The notes beneath the pieces are model-generated. The model was given only the letters and a program-made list of their open reading frames with translations. It was not told where the DNA came from and made no database searches. Shown here one piece after another: positions 15,417 to 23,347 of a stretch of DNA of 39,596 nucleotides. The DNA is from Jonesia quinghaiensis DSM 15701 (lineage in GTDB: Bacteria; Actinomycetota; Actinomycetes; Actinomycetales; Cellulomonadaceae), in contig NZ_AUHN01000013.1 in NCBI RefSeq assembly GCF_000423205.1, forward strand, positions 1 to 39,596, in the 5' to 3' direction. How positions within the stretch are numbered: position 1 is the first letter of the stretch; every line of letters begins with the position of its first letter. A program made the position numbers and the translations under genes.

Positions 15417-18059
15417 GTGACCATGGACAACCAACGCCGAATCGTCGTCATCGGAGGGGGGCCAGCTGCCCACCGTTTCGCCGAAGCGATGGGAGAGCGC
15501 AACCTGCCAGGGACAACCGTCACTGTGCTCAGCGAGGAACAACACACCCCATACGACCGGGTGGCACTGAGTAAAGCGTTCATTGATCCGCTTGCCGAAC
15601 TCACCCTCACCGATTCCGTCTGGCACAACGACGCCGTGACTCTGCGCACCGGAGCCCGTGTGGTTGGTCTCGACACCGCCACACAGCACGTTATTCTCGC
15701 CACCGGCGAGAACCTGCCCTACGACGAACTAGTCCTCGCCACAGGTTCCAACGCGGCAACGCTTCCCATCCCAGGGGCGCAACACTCTCTGGTGTACCGC
15801 ACCCTTGACGATGTGTGGGAACTCAACCGCCTCATCACCCAGCACGCAGCAACGGGCACACCGCCGCGCGTTGTCACCATCGGTGGTGGACTCCTTGGCC
15901 TAGAAGCCGCAGCTGGCGCCATCGCACTCGGTGCCGACGCGCACGTCATTGACGGCGGACGCTGGCTCATGTCCCACCAACTCGACCAGGGAGCCGGTCA
16001 AGCCTTGGGGCGCCTCATCGATTCCTGCGGCATCACCGTGCACTCCGGGGTGTACCCAGCCCAAGTGCTCACACACCCCACCCAGGAAACCCCCAACGCA
16101 GCAGACACCGCGAAGACCACAGTGACCGGTGTGCGTATGGCTGATGACCGTGACATCCCTGCAGACATTGTTATCACTGCTATTGGTGTTCGCCCTCGAG
16201 ACGAGCTTGCCCGCAACGCCAACGAACGCGCAGGCACAGAAGTTTTTGCCCTCGGACAACGCGGGGGAGTGATGATCGATGCCAGTTGCGCCACCAGCGT
16301 CCCGCACGTGTGGGCCATCGGAGAAGTCGCCTGCTTCGATGGCCGATGCGTAGGCCTCGTCGCCCCAGCAAACGCCATGGCTGAGATCGTTGCCGACCGC
16401 CTCAGCGGCGGCCAAGCCGCCTTCGACGGGTTCGACACCGCAACTAAACTGAAACTGTCCGGCGTTGACGTAGCGAGCTTCGGCGACGCATTCGCAACAA
16501 CCCCAGGCGCCCTCGAAGTGGTGTACGCCGACCCAGCACGAGGCGTCTACCAAAAAATCGTGGTCTCCGGCGACACCACAACACTGCTCGGCGGAGTATT
16601 CGTTGGCGACGCAGAACCCTACACAGCGCTACGCCCCCTCCTCGGGCGAGAACTGCCCGCAGAACCTGGCGCATACCTCACCGCAGCAGGAGGCGCCGAC
16701 CTCCCAGACTCCGACCTCCCCGACGACGCGATCCTGTGCTCCTGCAACAACGTCACCGCCGGAACCATACGCGACGCAATCGGCGGGTGCGGCACCTGCG
16801 AAGGGCAAAACCCCGTCCAAGAACTCGCGCCCCTCAAAGCATGCACCAAAGCCGGAACCCAATGTGGCTCATGTGTGCCCATGCTCAAAAAACTCCTCGA
16901 AACAGAACTCACCAACGCTGGTGTTGAAGTATCACAAGCGATGTGCGAACACATCGACATGTCCCGCGCACAACTCTTTGAAGCAGTGCAACTCACAGGC
17001 CTAGTCACCTGGCAAGAGATCATGGCCCGGTTCGGCACCGGCGCAGGATGCGACATCTGTAAACCAGCAATCGCCTCCATCCTGTCAACACTTACCCACA
17101 CCCACCCGCTCGACAACGGCCTCGGCGGATTCCAAGACACCAACGACCGAGCCCTAGCCAACATGCAAAAAGACGGCACCTACTCCGTCGTGCCACGCAT
17201 CCCCGGCGGAGAAATCACACCAGACAAACTCGCTGTGATCGCCTCAGTCGCCAAAAAATACGACCTATACACCAAACTCACCGGTGGGCTACGCATCGAC
17301 ATGTTTGGTGCCCGCCTCGACCAACTACCCGAGATCTGGCGGGAACTCGTTGACGCCGGGTTCGAATCCGGGCAGGCCTACGGAAAATCACTACGTAACG
17401 TCAAAACCTGCGTGGGATCAAGCTGGTGCCGCTACGGAATGCTCGACTCAGTCGGCATGGGAATCGGCATAGAACTGCGCTACCGCGGGCTGCGAGCCCC
17501 CCACAAATTCAAAATGGGAGTGTCCGGGTGTGCCCGTGAATGCGCGGAAGCCCGCGGAAAAGACGTCGGTGTTATCGCCACAGCAAACGGCTGGAACTTG
17601 TATGTCGCTGGCAACGGCGGTGCAACCCCAGCGTACGCCCAGTTGCTTGCTAAAGAAGTTGATGACGAGACCCTGATTCGGTACATCGACCGGTTCTTGA
17701 TGTACTACATCCGCACAGCTGACCGCCTACAACGCACTGCGCGCTGGCTCGAGGAACTGGACGGCGGTATTGATCGGGTGATCGACGTGGTGGTCAATGA
17801 CTGTCTAGGTATTGGTGATGACCTCGAAGCAGCGATGGCTGAGCACGTGGACAACTATGAAGACGAATGGGCCGCAACTCTCAAGGACCCAGAACGGTTG
17901 CGCCGGTTCTCCTCCTTTGTGAACACCCCAGCACCAGACCCCACCCTCGCGTATGACGAAGAGCGCGGTCAACGTCGCCCACACGCGCCAGTGAGCTTGG
18001 GGGCAACTATCCCCACTGGCGCTCCCGAGCGCAGCATCGGGCAGGAGGTCACACCATGA
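15417..18059 (+). CDS. nirB: Assimilatory nitrite reductase [NAD(P)H], large subunit
   Basis: NirB reduces nitrite to ammonium with six electrons from NAD(P)H in the cytoplasm. The 880-aa product has an FAD domain (VVIGGGPAAHRFAEAM near residue 10, a second Rossmann motif VVTIGGGLLGLEAAAG near 155), a BFD-like [2Fe-2S] region (CSCNNVT ... CTKAGTQCGSC), and siroheme/[4Fe-4S] reductase domains with ligands Cys665, Cys671, Cys705 and Cys709. The first BFD loop is longer than usual and carries extra cysteines. Start GTG 15417 has AGGA six bases before it; ATG 15423, with GGAG five bases before, is equally good. It overlaps the SUMT gene by 4 nt (ATGA), and a GlnR-like box lies upstream. Confidence 0.96.
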   Translation: MTMDNQRRIVVIGGGPAAHRFAEAMGERNLPGTTVTVLSEEQHTPYDRVALSKAFIDPLAELTLTDSVWHNDAVTLRTGARVVGLDTATQHVILATGENLPYDELVLATGSNAATLPIPGAQHSLVYRTLDDVWELNRLITQHAATGTPPRVVTIGGGLLGLEAAAGAIALGADAHVIDGGRWLMSHQLDQGAGQALGRLIDSCGITVHSGVYPAQVLTHPTQETPNAADTAKTTVTGVRMADDRDIPADIVITAIGVRPRDELARNANERAGTEVFALGQRGGVMIDASCATSVPHVWAIGEVACFDGRCVGLVAPANAMAEIVADRLSGGQAAFDGFDTATKLKLSGVDVASFGDAFATTPGALEVVYADPARGVYQKIVVSGDTTTLLGGVFVGDAEPYTALRPLLGRELPAEPGAYLTAAGGADLPDSDLPDDAILCSCNNVTAGTIRDAIGGCGTCEGQNPVQELAPLKACTKAGTQCGSCVPMLKKLLETELTNAGVEVSQAMCEHIDMSRAQLFEAVQLTGLVTWQEIMARFGTGAGCDICKPAIASILSTLTHTHPLDNGLGGFQDTNDRALANMQKDGTYSVVPRIPGGEITPDKLAVIASVAKKYDLYTKLTGGLRIDMFGARLDQLPEIWRELVDAGFESGQAYGKSLRNVKTCVGSSWCRYGMLDSVGMGIGIELRYRGLRAPHKFKMGVSGCARECAEARGKDVGVIATANGWNLYVAGNGGATPAYAQLLAKEVDDETLIRYIDRFLMYYIRTADRLQRTARWLEELDGGIDRVIDVVVNDCLGIGDDLEAAMAEHVDNYEDEWAATLKDPERLRRFSSFVNTPAPDPTLAYDEERGQRRPHAPVSLGATIPTGAPERSIGQEVTP

Positions 18060-18871
18060 TGGGGGCAGTGTCACTGATTGGAGGCGGGCCCGGCCCCGCT
18101 GATCTGCTCACCGTACGGGCGGCGCGCCGGTTAGCGCAGGCCGATGTGGTGTGCTTCGACCGCCTAGGCCCCACCGAAGAACTCCGGGAACTTTCCCCAC
18201 ATGCTGAACTCATTGATGTGGGGAAACTGCCCGGCTATCACCGGGTTCCACAAGAAGCTATCAATGCGCTACTCATTGACCATGCTCGTGCCGGACGCCA
18301 AGTTGCCCGCCTCAAAGGAGGTGACCCGTTTGTCTTTGGTCGTGGTGGTGAAGAAGTCAACGCACTGACAGCTGCGGGAATATCCGTTGAGATTATCCCT
18401 GGCATAAGTTCAGCTATTTCGGTGCCACAATCCGTGGGTATTCCCGTCACGCACCGGGGAATTAGCCACACATTTACGGTAATGTCCGGGCACGTTCCTG
18501 CGAGCGAAGACCAACTACGCCACCTGGCAGGGCTCGACACCACACTCGTTGTTTTGATGGGGATGGGAACATTAGGGCACACTATCGCTGGTTTACTGCG
18601 GCACGGATTATCCCCAGACACCCCGGCAGCCATTATTGAGCGCGGCTTCCGCGCATCTCAACGCACTACACGTGCTCCGCTCCGTGACCTCGTGCTTGAG
18701 GCGCACCGCCGGGGGTGCGCCTCGCCGGCGGTCATTGTTGTCGGTGAGGTTGTTCATGCGATGCCTCAATGGGTTGCGGCCATGGATCCGCAGTTGCCGG
18801 TGCCAGAGCCTGATCTAGACTGCCAGATGACACAGCACGCCACACATGCCAGCGCAAGGGGAATCGTGTGA
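18056..18871 (+). CDS. cobA: Uroporphyrinogen-III C-methyltransferase (SUMT)
   Basis: SUMT adds two SAM-derived methyl groups to uroporphyrinogen III to give precorrin-2, the precursor of siroheme. The 271-aa product carries the family motifs SLIGGGPGPADLLTVRA, RLKGGDPFVFGRGGEE and IPGISSAISVPQSVGIPVTHRG. It is a single-domain enzyme, without the oxidase/ferrochelatase module of CysG, so siroheme must be completed by another protein. GGAGG lies seven bases before the ATG. Overlaps of 4 nt with nirB and with the next gene show one operon; it likely supplies siroheme for NirB. The symbol cobA is used for SUMT generally and does not imply cobalamin synthesis. Confidence 0.94.
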   Translation: MMGAVSLIGGGPGPADLLTVRAARRLAQADVVCFDRLGPTEELRELSPHAELIDVGKLPGYHRVPQEAINALLIDHARAGRQVARLKGGDPFVFGRGGEEVNALTAAGISVEIIPGISSAISVPQSVGIPVTHRGISHTFTVMSGHVPASEDQLRHLAGLDTTLVVLMGMGTLGHTIAGLLRHGLSPDTPAAIIERGFRASQRTTRAPLRDLVLEAHRRGCASPAVIVVGEVVHAMPQWVAAMDPQLPVPEPDLDCQMTQHATHASARGIV

Positions 18872-19968
18872 CTGATGCGCCATTGACCGGGTTCCGAATA
18901 GCAGTAACCTCAGACCGGAGGTCCGCAGACCTTCTCGACGCGTTTGAACGCCGAGGGGCTTCGGTTCTCCACGCACCGTTTCTGAAAATCGCGCCAAAGG
19001 ATGAAGACGAAGAACTCATCGAAGAAACCCGCAACATCATTGCGTTCGCCCCAGAAATCCTGATCGTCACCACGGCCTATGGGTTCCGCCGCTGGATTGA
19101 AACAGCAGACGCAGCCGGGCTGGGAGAAGCGCTAGAAGACACACTGCGCGCCACCAACATCTACGTGCGCGGCCCCAAAGCACGCGGCGCCGTGCGCGCC
19201 CTGGGCTTTGACGATTGCGGGGTGTCACCTGACGAACGGCTCATCACACTGGCTGACCAACTCGCCACAGCAGGGCTAACCGGCCAGAAAGTTGTTGTCC
19301 AACTTCACGGTCACGACGACCTCACAGCGTTAGCCCGACTCCGTATGGCTGGGGCAACACTGATGACAGTGACCCCCTACCGGTGGGCTCAAGCTGATGA
19401 CAACACCGAACGGCGTGAACAACTCCTGACGGCACTCCTCAACGGAACCATCGACGTGTTAACCTTTACAGCCGCACCGGTTGTTGACGCGTTCTTCTCC
19501 TATGCTGCGGAGCAATCCTGCACGTCACACGTGCTTCGACAACTCACCACCGTCACAAAAGTGGCAGCAGTAGGGCCAGTCACCGCGACCCCACTCATCG
19601 CTGCGGGAGTTGATCCACTTGTCCCGGAACGGTTCCGAATGGGCGCGATGATCCGTCAAATAGTTGAGTTCCTGCGGGAACAAGCGGACACCCCCATTCG
19701 CACAACCCAAGGTGACCTGTACTTGCAAGGAACCCGAATCACCCTCGACGGGGTCAACGTGGAACTCACGGACTCTCAACGAGTGGTGCTGCGCGCCTTA
19801 GCAGCACAACCCGGAACAGTGGTCACCCGCGCCCAACTCGCTGCGCTACTGGGCATCGGGCAAGGAGACCACGCACTAGATGTTGCGATCTCCCGGCTGA
19901 GGTCAGCGTTACCCGACTCCCGGCTGGTCTCCACCGTCATCAAACGGGGGTACCGGCTCAGCGTGTGA
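18868..19968 (+). CDS. nnaR: HemD-like protein with C-terminal winged helix, NnaR-type nitrate/nitrite regulator
   Basis: Residues 1 to about 265 of this 366-aa protein match uroporphyrinogen-III synthase (FRIAVTSDRR, VTTAYGFRRWIE, VVQLHG, LTFTAAPVVDAFF). Residues 280-366 form an OmpR-type winged helix ending in LDVAISRLRSAL and STVIKRGYRLSV. This fusion is the architecture of NnaR, which acts with GlnR to activate nitrate/nitrite assimilation genes in Streptomyces and Mycobacterium. The gene starts with GTG inside the SUMT stop codon, so it is coupled to nirB and SUMT. Whether it also has synthase activity is open. Its last 60 bases overlap the convergent histidine kinase gene. Confidence 0.85.
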   Translation: MTDAPLTGFRIAVTSDRRSADLLDAFERRGASVLHAPFLKIAPKDEDEELIEETRNIIAFAPEILIVTTAYGFRRWIETADAAGLGEALEDTLRATNIYVRGPKARGAVRALGFDDCGVSPDERLITLADQLATAGLTGQKVVVQLHGHDDLTALARLRMAGATLMTVTPYRWAQADDNTERREQLLTALLNGTIDVLTFTAAPVVDAFFSYAAEQSCTSHVLRQLTTVTKVAAVGPVTATPLIAAGVDPLVPERFRMGAMIRQIVEFLREQADTPIRTTQGDLYLQGTRITLDGVNVELTDSQRVVLRALAAQPGTVVTRAQLAALLGIGQGDHALDVAISRLRSALPDSRLVSTVIKRGYRLSV

Positions 19969-21429
19969 ACTGTCTGGTGCTGGTGCGGCATCAAGTTTCA
20001 GAACAAACGTTGTTCCCGCTTCACTAGACTGCACCGAGATATCCCCGCCAAGGCTCTGCGTTAAGGCGTGAACAATAGCTAAACCTAAACCGGTAGATCC
20101 ACTAGGTGAGCGCGCTGTGTCAGCGCGAGCAAAACGATCAAATGCTCGATGCGCGAAATCGGGGTCCATTCCTGGCCCGTCATCGGAGATCGTCAGCACG
20201 CCATGATTGTCTTCCTGCGTCAAAGAAACGTCCACAGTGGTGCCAGCGGGAGTGTGAACGCGTGCGTTTGTCAGAATATTCGACACGATTTGGGTGAGCC
20301 GGGTGGCGTCGCCCAACACCACCACTGGTGAGTCTGGAACCGAGAGTTGCCACACGTGATCCCGCCCCGCCATGTGCGCATCCCGGATGCATTCCATCAG
20401 CACAGATGTGGCATCCACTGGTTGTCGGGCCACCTCAGGGTCCGCATCCAGGCGAGCCAGCAGTAGCAGATTCTCCACCAACGAGGTCATGTGTTGTGAC
20501 TGGCGGTGAATGCGTTGTAGATGATCCGCAACATCGGGTGGCAGCCCTTCATCATGCCGTGTCAGCAACTCTGCGTACCCCCGAACAGAAGCCAGCGGGG
20601 TACGTAATTCATGCGAGGCGTCAGCAACAAACTGGCTGAGGCGAGTTTCGGATCGGTGCCGCTGAGATAACGCCTTTTCCACGTGGGCAACCATCGTATT
20701 AAAAGCGCTACCGACGGCAACAACTTCACGAGTGCCCGTCATGACTGACTCATCAACCTGACCTAAACCACTGACGTCCCCCTCAGCTAGTGGGCGCTGA
20801 GAAATCGCAGTGGCGGCTTGGGCGACCTTATCGAGTGGCCGCACCTCACGTGACACTAACTGCCACGCCACCAGCGCAGCCGCACCGGCCGCAAGGACCA
20901 CAATGACAACCTCAAAACTCACAAAACTCGACACTTGCCGGGTCACGCTTTCCCGAGGGATAGCTGTCACTGTTTCCTCACCCGTGGGTTGGCTCGCCCA
21001 CACGGCACGAACAGAACCAATTTCAGCCACGGATACCGTATACACCGAGCCGTCGCGGGGAACTTCAAAAAGTTCGGCGACCTGATCTGAGGTGAGCGTC
21101 TGGTAGTCACCATTCGCATCAACAAATCCAGCATCCAACAAGCCAGAGCCATCGCTGTACACCGAAATTGTTCCAGCTGCTTGACCCAACGGAATCCGAG
21201 CACCGGGCGGGGGGAGTGCATCGCCCGTTGAAAACTGTGGCGGCCGCCTGCCTGCCCGTTCACTGGCCTGCAGTAATTGCGCATCAAGTTGAGCAGTCAA
21301 ACGTGAATGGAGGGCAACAGCAGAGATTGTCCCCACTGCCACACCCATGAGCAGAGCCACCGACACAATGATGGTGACCAGGCGCCCCCGCAGTGTTGGC
21401 AGGGTCAGGGGCCCGGAACGCACAGTCAC
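19909..21429 (-). CDS. Two-component sensor histidine kinase
   Basis: Start GTG 21429 overlaps the response regulator stop (GTGA) and gives 506 aa; a longer frame exists, but the overlap supports this start. Topology: TM1 about 17-40, an extracytoplasmic sensor of about 125 residues, TM2 about 168-192, then HAMP. The H-box is FVADASHELRTPLASVRGYAELL split around His273. An N-box with NILTNARVHTP, the ATP-lid motif DDGPGMDP and GLGLAIV follow. It would autophosphorylate His273 and pass the phosphate to the adjacent regulator. The signal is unknown. Its C-terminal codons run 60 bp into nnaR on the opposite strand. Confidence 0.92.
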   Translation of the reverse strand: MTVRSGPLTLPTLRGRLVTIIVSVALLMGVAVGTISAVALHSRLTAQLDAQLLQASERAGRRPPQFSTGDALPPPGARIPLGQAAGTISVYSDGSGLLDAGFVDANGDYQTLTSDQVAELFEVPRDGSVYTVSVAEIGSVRAVWASQPTGEETVTAIPRESVTRQVSSFVSFEVVIVVLAAGAAALVAWQLVSREVRPLDKVAQAATAISQRPLAEGDVSGLGQVDESVMTGTREVVAVGSAFNTMVAHVEKALSQRHRSETRLSQFVADASHELRTPLASVRGYAELLTRHDEGLPPDVADHLQRIHRQSQHMTSLVENLLLLARLDADPEVARQPVDATSVLMECIRDAHMAGRDHVWQLSVPDSPVVVLGDATRLTQIVSNILTNARVHTPAGTTVDVSLTQEDNHGVLTISDDGPGMDPDFAHRAFDRFARADTARSPSGSTGLGLAIVHALTQSLGGDISVQSSEAGTTFVLKLDAAPAPDSSHAEPVPPFDDGGDQPGVG

Positions 21430-22178
21430 GCCGATGCGCCAGCTGGTTTGAGAATGTAGCCCACGCCGCGCACAGTGTGGATCATCGGTGCCCGGCCGGC
21501 ATCGACCTTTTTGCGCAGGTAAGAGATATAGAGTTCCAAAATATTGGCGTGCCCACCAAAGTCGTAACTCCACACGTGGTCCAGGATTTGGCTTTTACGC
21601 AAAACGCGTTTGGCGTTTCGCATGAGATAGCGCAATAACTCAAACTCAGTGGCGGTGAGGCTGATTTCTTCGCCAGCCCGAGATACCTCATGGGAATCCT
21701 CATTAAGGATCAGGTCACCAACCACAAGTGTGGCGTCTTCGTGAGGGGTTACTGCTCCGGAGCGGCGCAGCAAAGAACGCAACCGGGCAACAACTTCTTC
21801 AAGGCTAAAAGGTTTGGTGACGTAGTCGTCACCGCCAGCAGTTAATCCGGTGACGCGGTCCTGCACAGAGTCTTTCGCCGTCAGGAAGAGAACGGGAATG
21901 TCAGGAGAAAACGCCCGGATACGGCTCAGTACACCTATGCCATCGATGTCCGGCAACATGATGTCGAGAATGACGATGTCAGGGTCGAATTCTTTCGCTA
22001 ACCGGATAGCCTGTTGGCCGTTATGGGCAGCTGCGGCAACCCACCCTTCGTAACGCAACGCCGAGGTGAGGAGCTCGGAAAGATTTGGTTCATCATCAAC
22101 CACGAGAATGCGCAAGGCGGTGCCGTCAGCCCGTGTGAGGGCAGGCAACGATTCTCGGTGTGGGGCGTGGGCGTTCAT
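21426..22178 (-). CDS. OmpR-family response regulator
   Basis: The 250-aa product (start ATG 22178; an upstream open extension has no family similarity) has a receiver domain with acidic Asp28/Asp29, phospho-acceptor Asp72 (VILDIMLPDIDG) and the conserved Lys in DDYVTKPF. A C-terminal winged helix ends in LRKKVDAGRAPMIHTVRGVGYIL. It is the DNA-binding partner of the kinase that follows with a 4-nt overlap. The family layout resembles actinobacterial pairs such as TrcRS or MprAB, but the sequence alone does not identify which. GGAGA lies somewhat far (about 15 nt) from the ATG. Confidence 0.93.
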   Translation of the reverse strand: MNAHAPHRESLPALTRADGTALRILVVDDEPNLSELLTSALRYEGWVAAAAHNGQQAIRLAKEFDPDIVILDIMLPDIDGIGVLSRIRAFSPDIPVLFLTAKDSVQDRVTGLTAGGDDYVTKPFSLEEVVARLRSLLRRSGAVTPHEDATLVVGDLILNEDSHEVSRAGEEISLTATEFELLRYLMRNAKRVLRKSQILDHVWSYDFGGHANILELYISYLRKKVDAGRAPMIHTVRGVGYILKPAGASA

Positions 22179-22319
22179 GAATATATGGTGACAGGTCTCC
22201 CTGTGTGCAGCGAGGGATCTTCCTTTGATAACCCTGTGAATCCGCTGTGCGCCATTGTAGGTTGTAAGCCCTTGGTGAAGACGAGCGTCATATCTCGTTG
22301 ACATGGTCCGAGGCACAAC

Positions 22320-23237
22320 ATGACATGCTCTACGGTGGGGGTTGTGCATTCCTCGCGTTACGGTCGCTGGTTCCAGTTCACCGCCCTGCTCACAGCTGTG
22401 CTCTGTGCAGTGGCGACCTATGTGTTGTGGCGAGTCTTCGTCGCGACCGCTCGTGGTCAACGCCTTGAACAGATCGCCTTCGAAGGGTCCACTTACGGGA
22501 AAAACCACCTGTGGGGCCTGGGGCAACCACTTTTGGAGACCGTCTCAACTGTATATGTTGCAGTCTCAGTTGTGGTGATTGTGGTCATCGCTTTACTCCG
22601 CAAACGCTGGGGGCTTGCTCTCCAAGTTGTTGTCCTGATCGGTGGGGCGAACGTCACCACACAGATATTGAAAAAAGTTGTGTTTGAGCGCCCTGACTTT
22701 GGGGTTCCAGCTAATTACGGTAATTCGCTTCCTTCCGGGCACACCACGGTGGCGGCGGCGGCGTCCATGGCTTTGTTGATTGCTGTTCCTCGGCGGTTTC
22801 GACCAGTCGTCGCCATAGCGGGCGCCGCCTACACCGCCGTAATGGGAGTGTCTACTCTGGTTGGGAACTGGCACCGCGCAAGTGACGTGGTGGCTGGAAT
22901 CCTTGTCGCCGCGCTGTGGTGCGCACTTGTGACGGTTTTCGCAACCCGCACCGCTAGGGACCCTCGTGACGTGCACTCCGCACCGTGGACGATCGCTGCG
23001 TTATCCATGCTCATGGTGGTGACACTGGCTTTTGGAGTTGTGGCTGCATGGCTCTACGGAGGAGCAGCGCTTGACGCTCATGCGGGGGCGGTGGTCACTG
23101 ATGAACTTGAACGGCGCGCGTATGTTGGTAGTGTGGCAGGCGTTGTCGCTGTGAGCGCGTTGGTGTTTGCAGTGCTGTTAGGACTGAGGCAGGCGACGAT
23201 GCGCGCGATCAGTCGTAGCAGGGACTCCGTCGCGTAA
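22320..23237 (+). CDS. PAP2-family membrane phosphatase
   Basis: The 305-aa protein has about six membrane helices and all three motifs of the PAP2/lipid phosphatase superfamily: KKVVFERP, PSGH (in NSLPSGHTT) and the final STLVGNWHRASDV with the catalytic His-Asp pair. Such enzymes dephosphorylate phosphatidic acid, undecaprenyl pyrophosphate or related lipids on the outer membrane face; the lipid here is not known. It is divergent from the two-component system (141-bp gap), so shared control is possible. CGAGG lies seven bases before the ATG. The C-terminal region adds two helices beyond the core. Confidence 0.88.
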   Translation: MTCSTVGVVHSSRYGRWFQFTALLTAVLCAVATYVLWRVFVATARGQRLEQIAFEGSTYGKNHLWGLGQPLLETVSTVYVAVSVVVIVVIALLRKRWGLALQVVVLIGGANVTTQILKKVVFERPDFGVPANYGNSLPSGHTTVAAAASMALLIAVPRRFRPVVAIAGAAYTAVMGVSTLVGNWHRASDVVAGILVAALWCALVTVFATRTARDPRDVHSAPWTIAALSMLMVVTLAFGVVAAWLYGGAALDAHAGAVVTDELERRAYVGSVAGVVAVSALVFAVLLGLRQATMRAISRSRDSVA

Positions 23238-23249
23238 GGCGTCGTCACA

Positions 23250-23261
23250 GACCTTAAGGTC
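23250..23261. repeat. 12-bp palindrome between PAP2 gene and topA
   Basis: GACCTTAAGGTC is a perfect palindrome 13 bp after the phosphatase stop and 86 bp before topA. It is too short for a confident terminator. It may be a protein site near the topA promoter. Confidence 0.3.
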
Positions 23262-23347
23262 CGAAATGACGCTGTCGCACTATATATTTGGCACAGCAAT
23301 GTCTCTCGCCGTTATGGCGGTTCATGTGAGTGGAAGCAGGATAGTTC

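Noticed and set aside
15900-16553. 217-aa minus-strand frame inside nirB
   Set aside because: It lies wholly inside a certain gene and has no recognisable motif.
21430-21573. Longer start for the histidine kinase
   Set aside because: The extra 48 residues run over the response regulator's coding region and match nothing in the family; the GTGA overlap gives a natural start.
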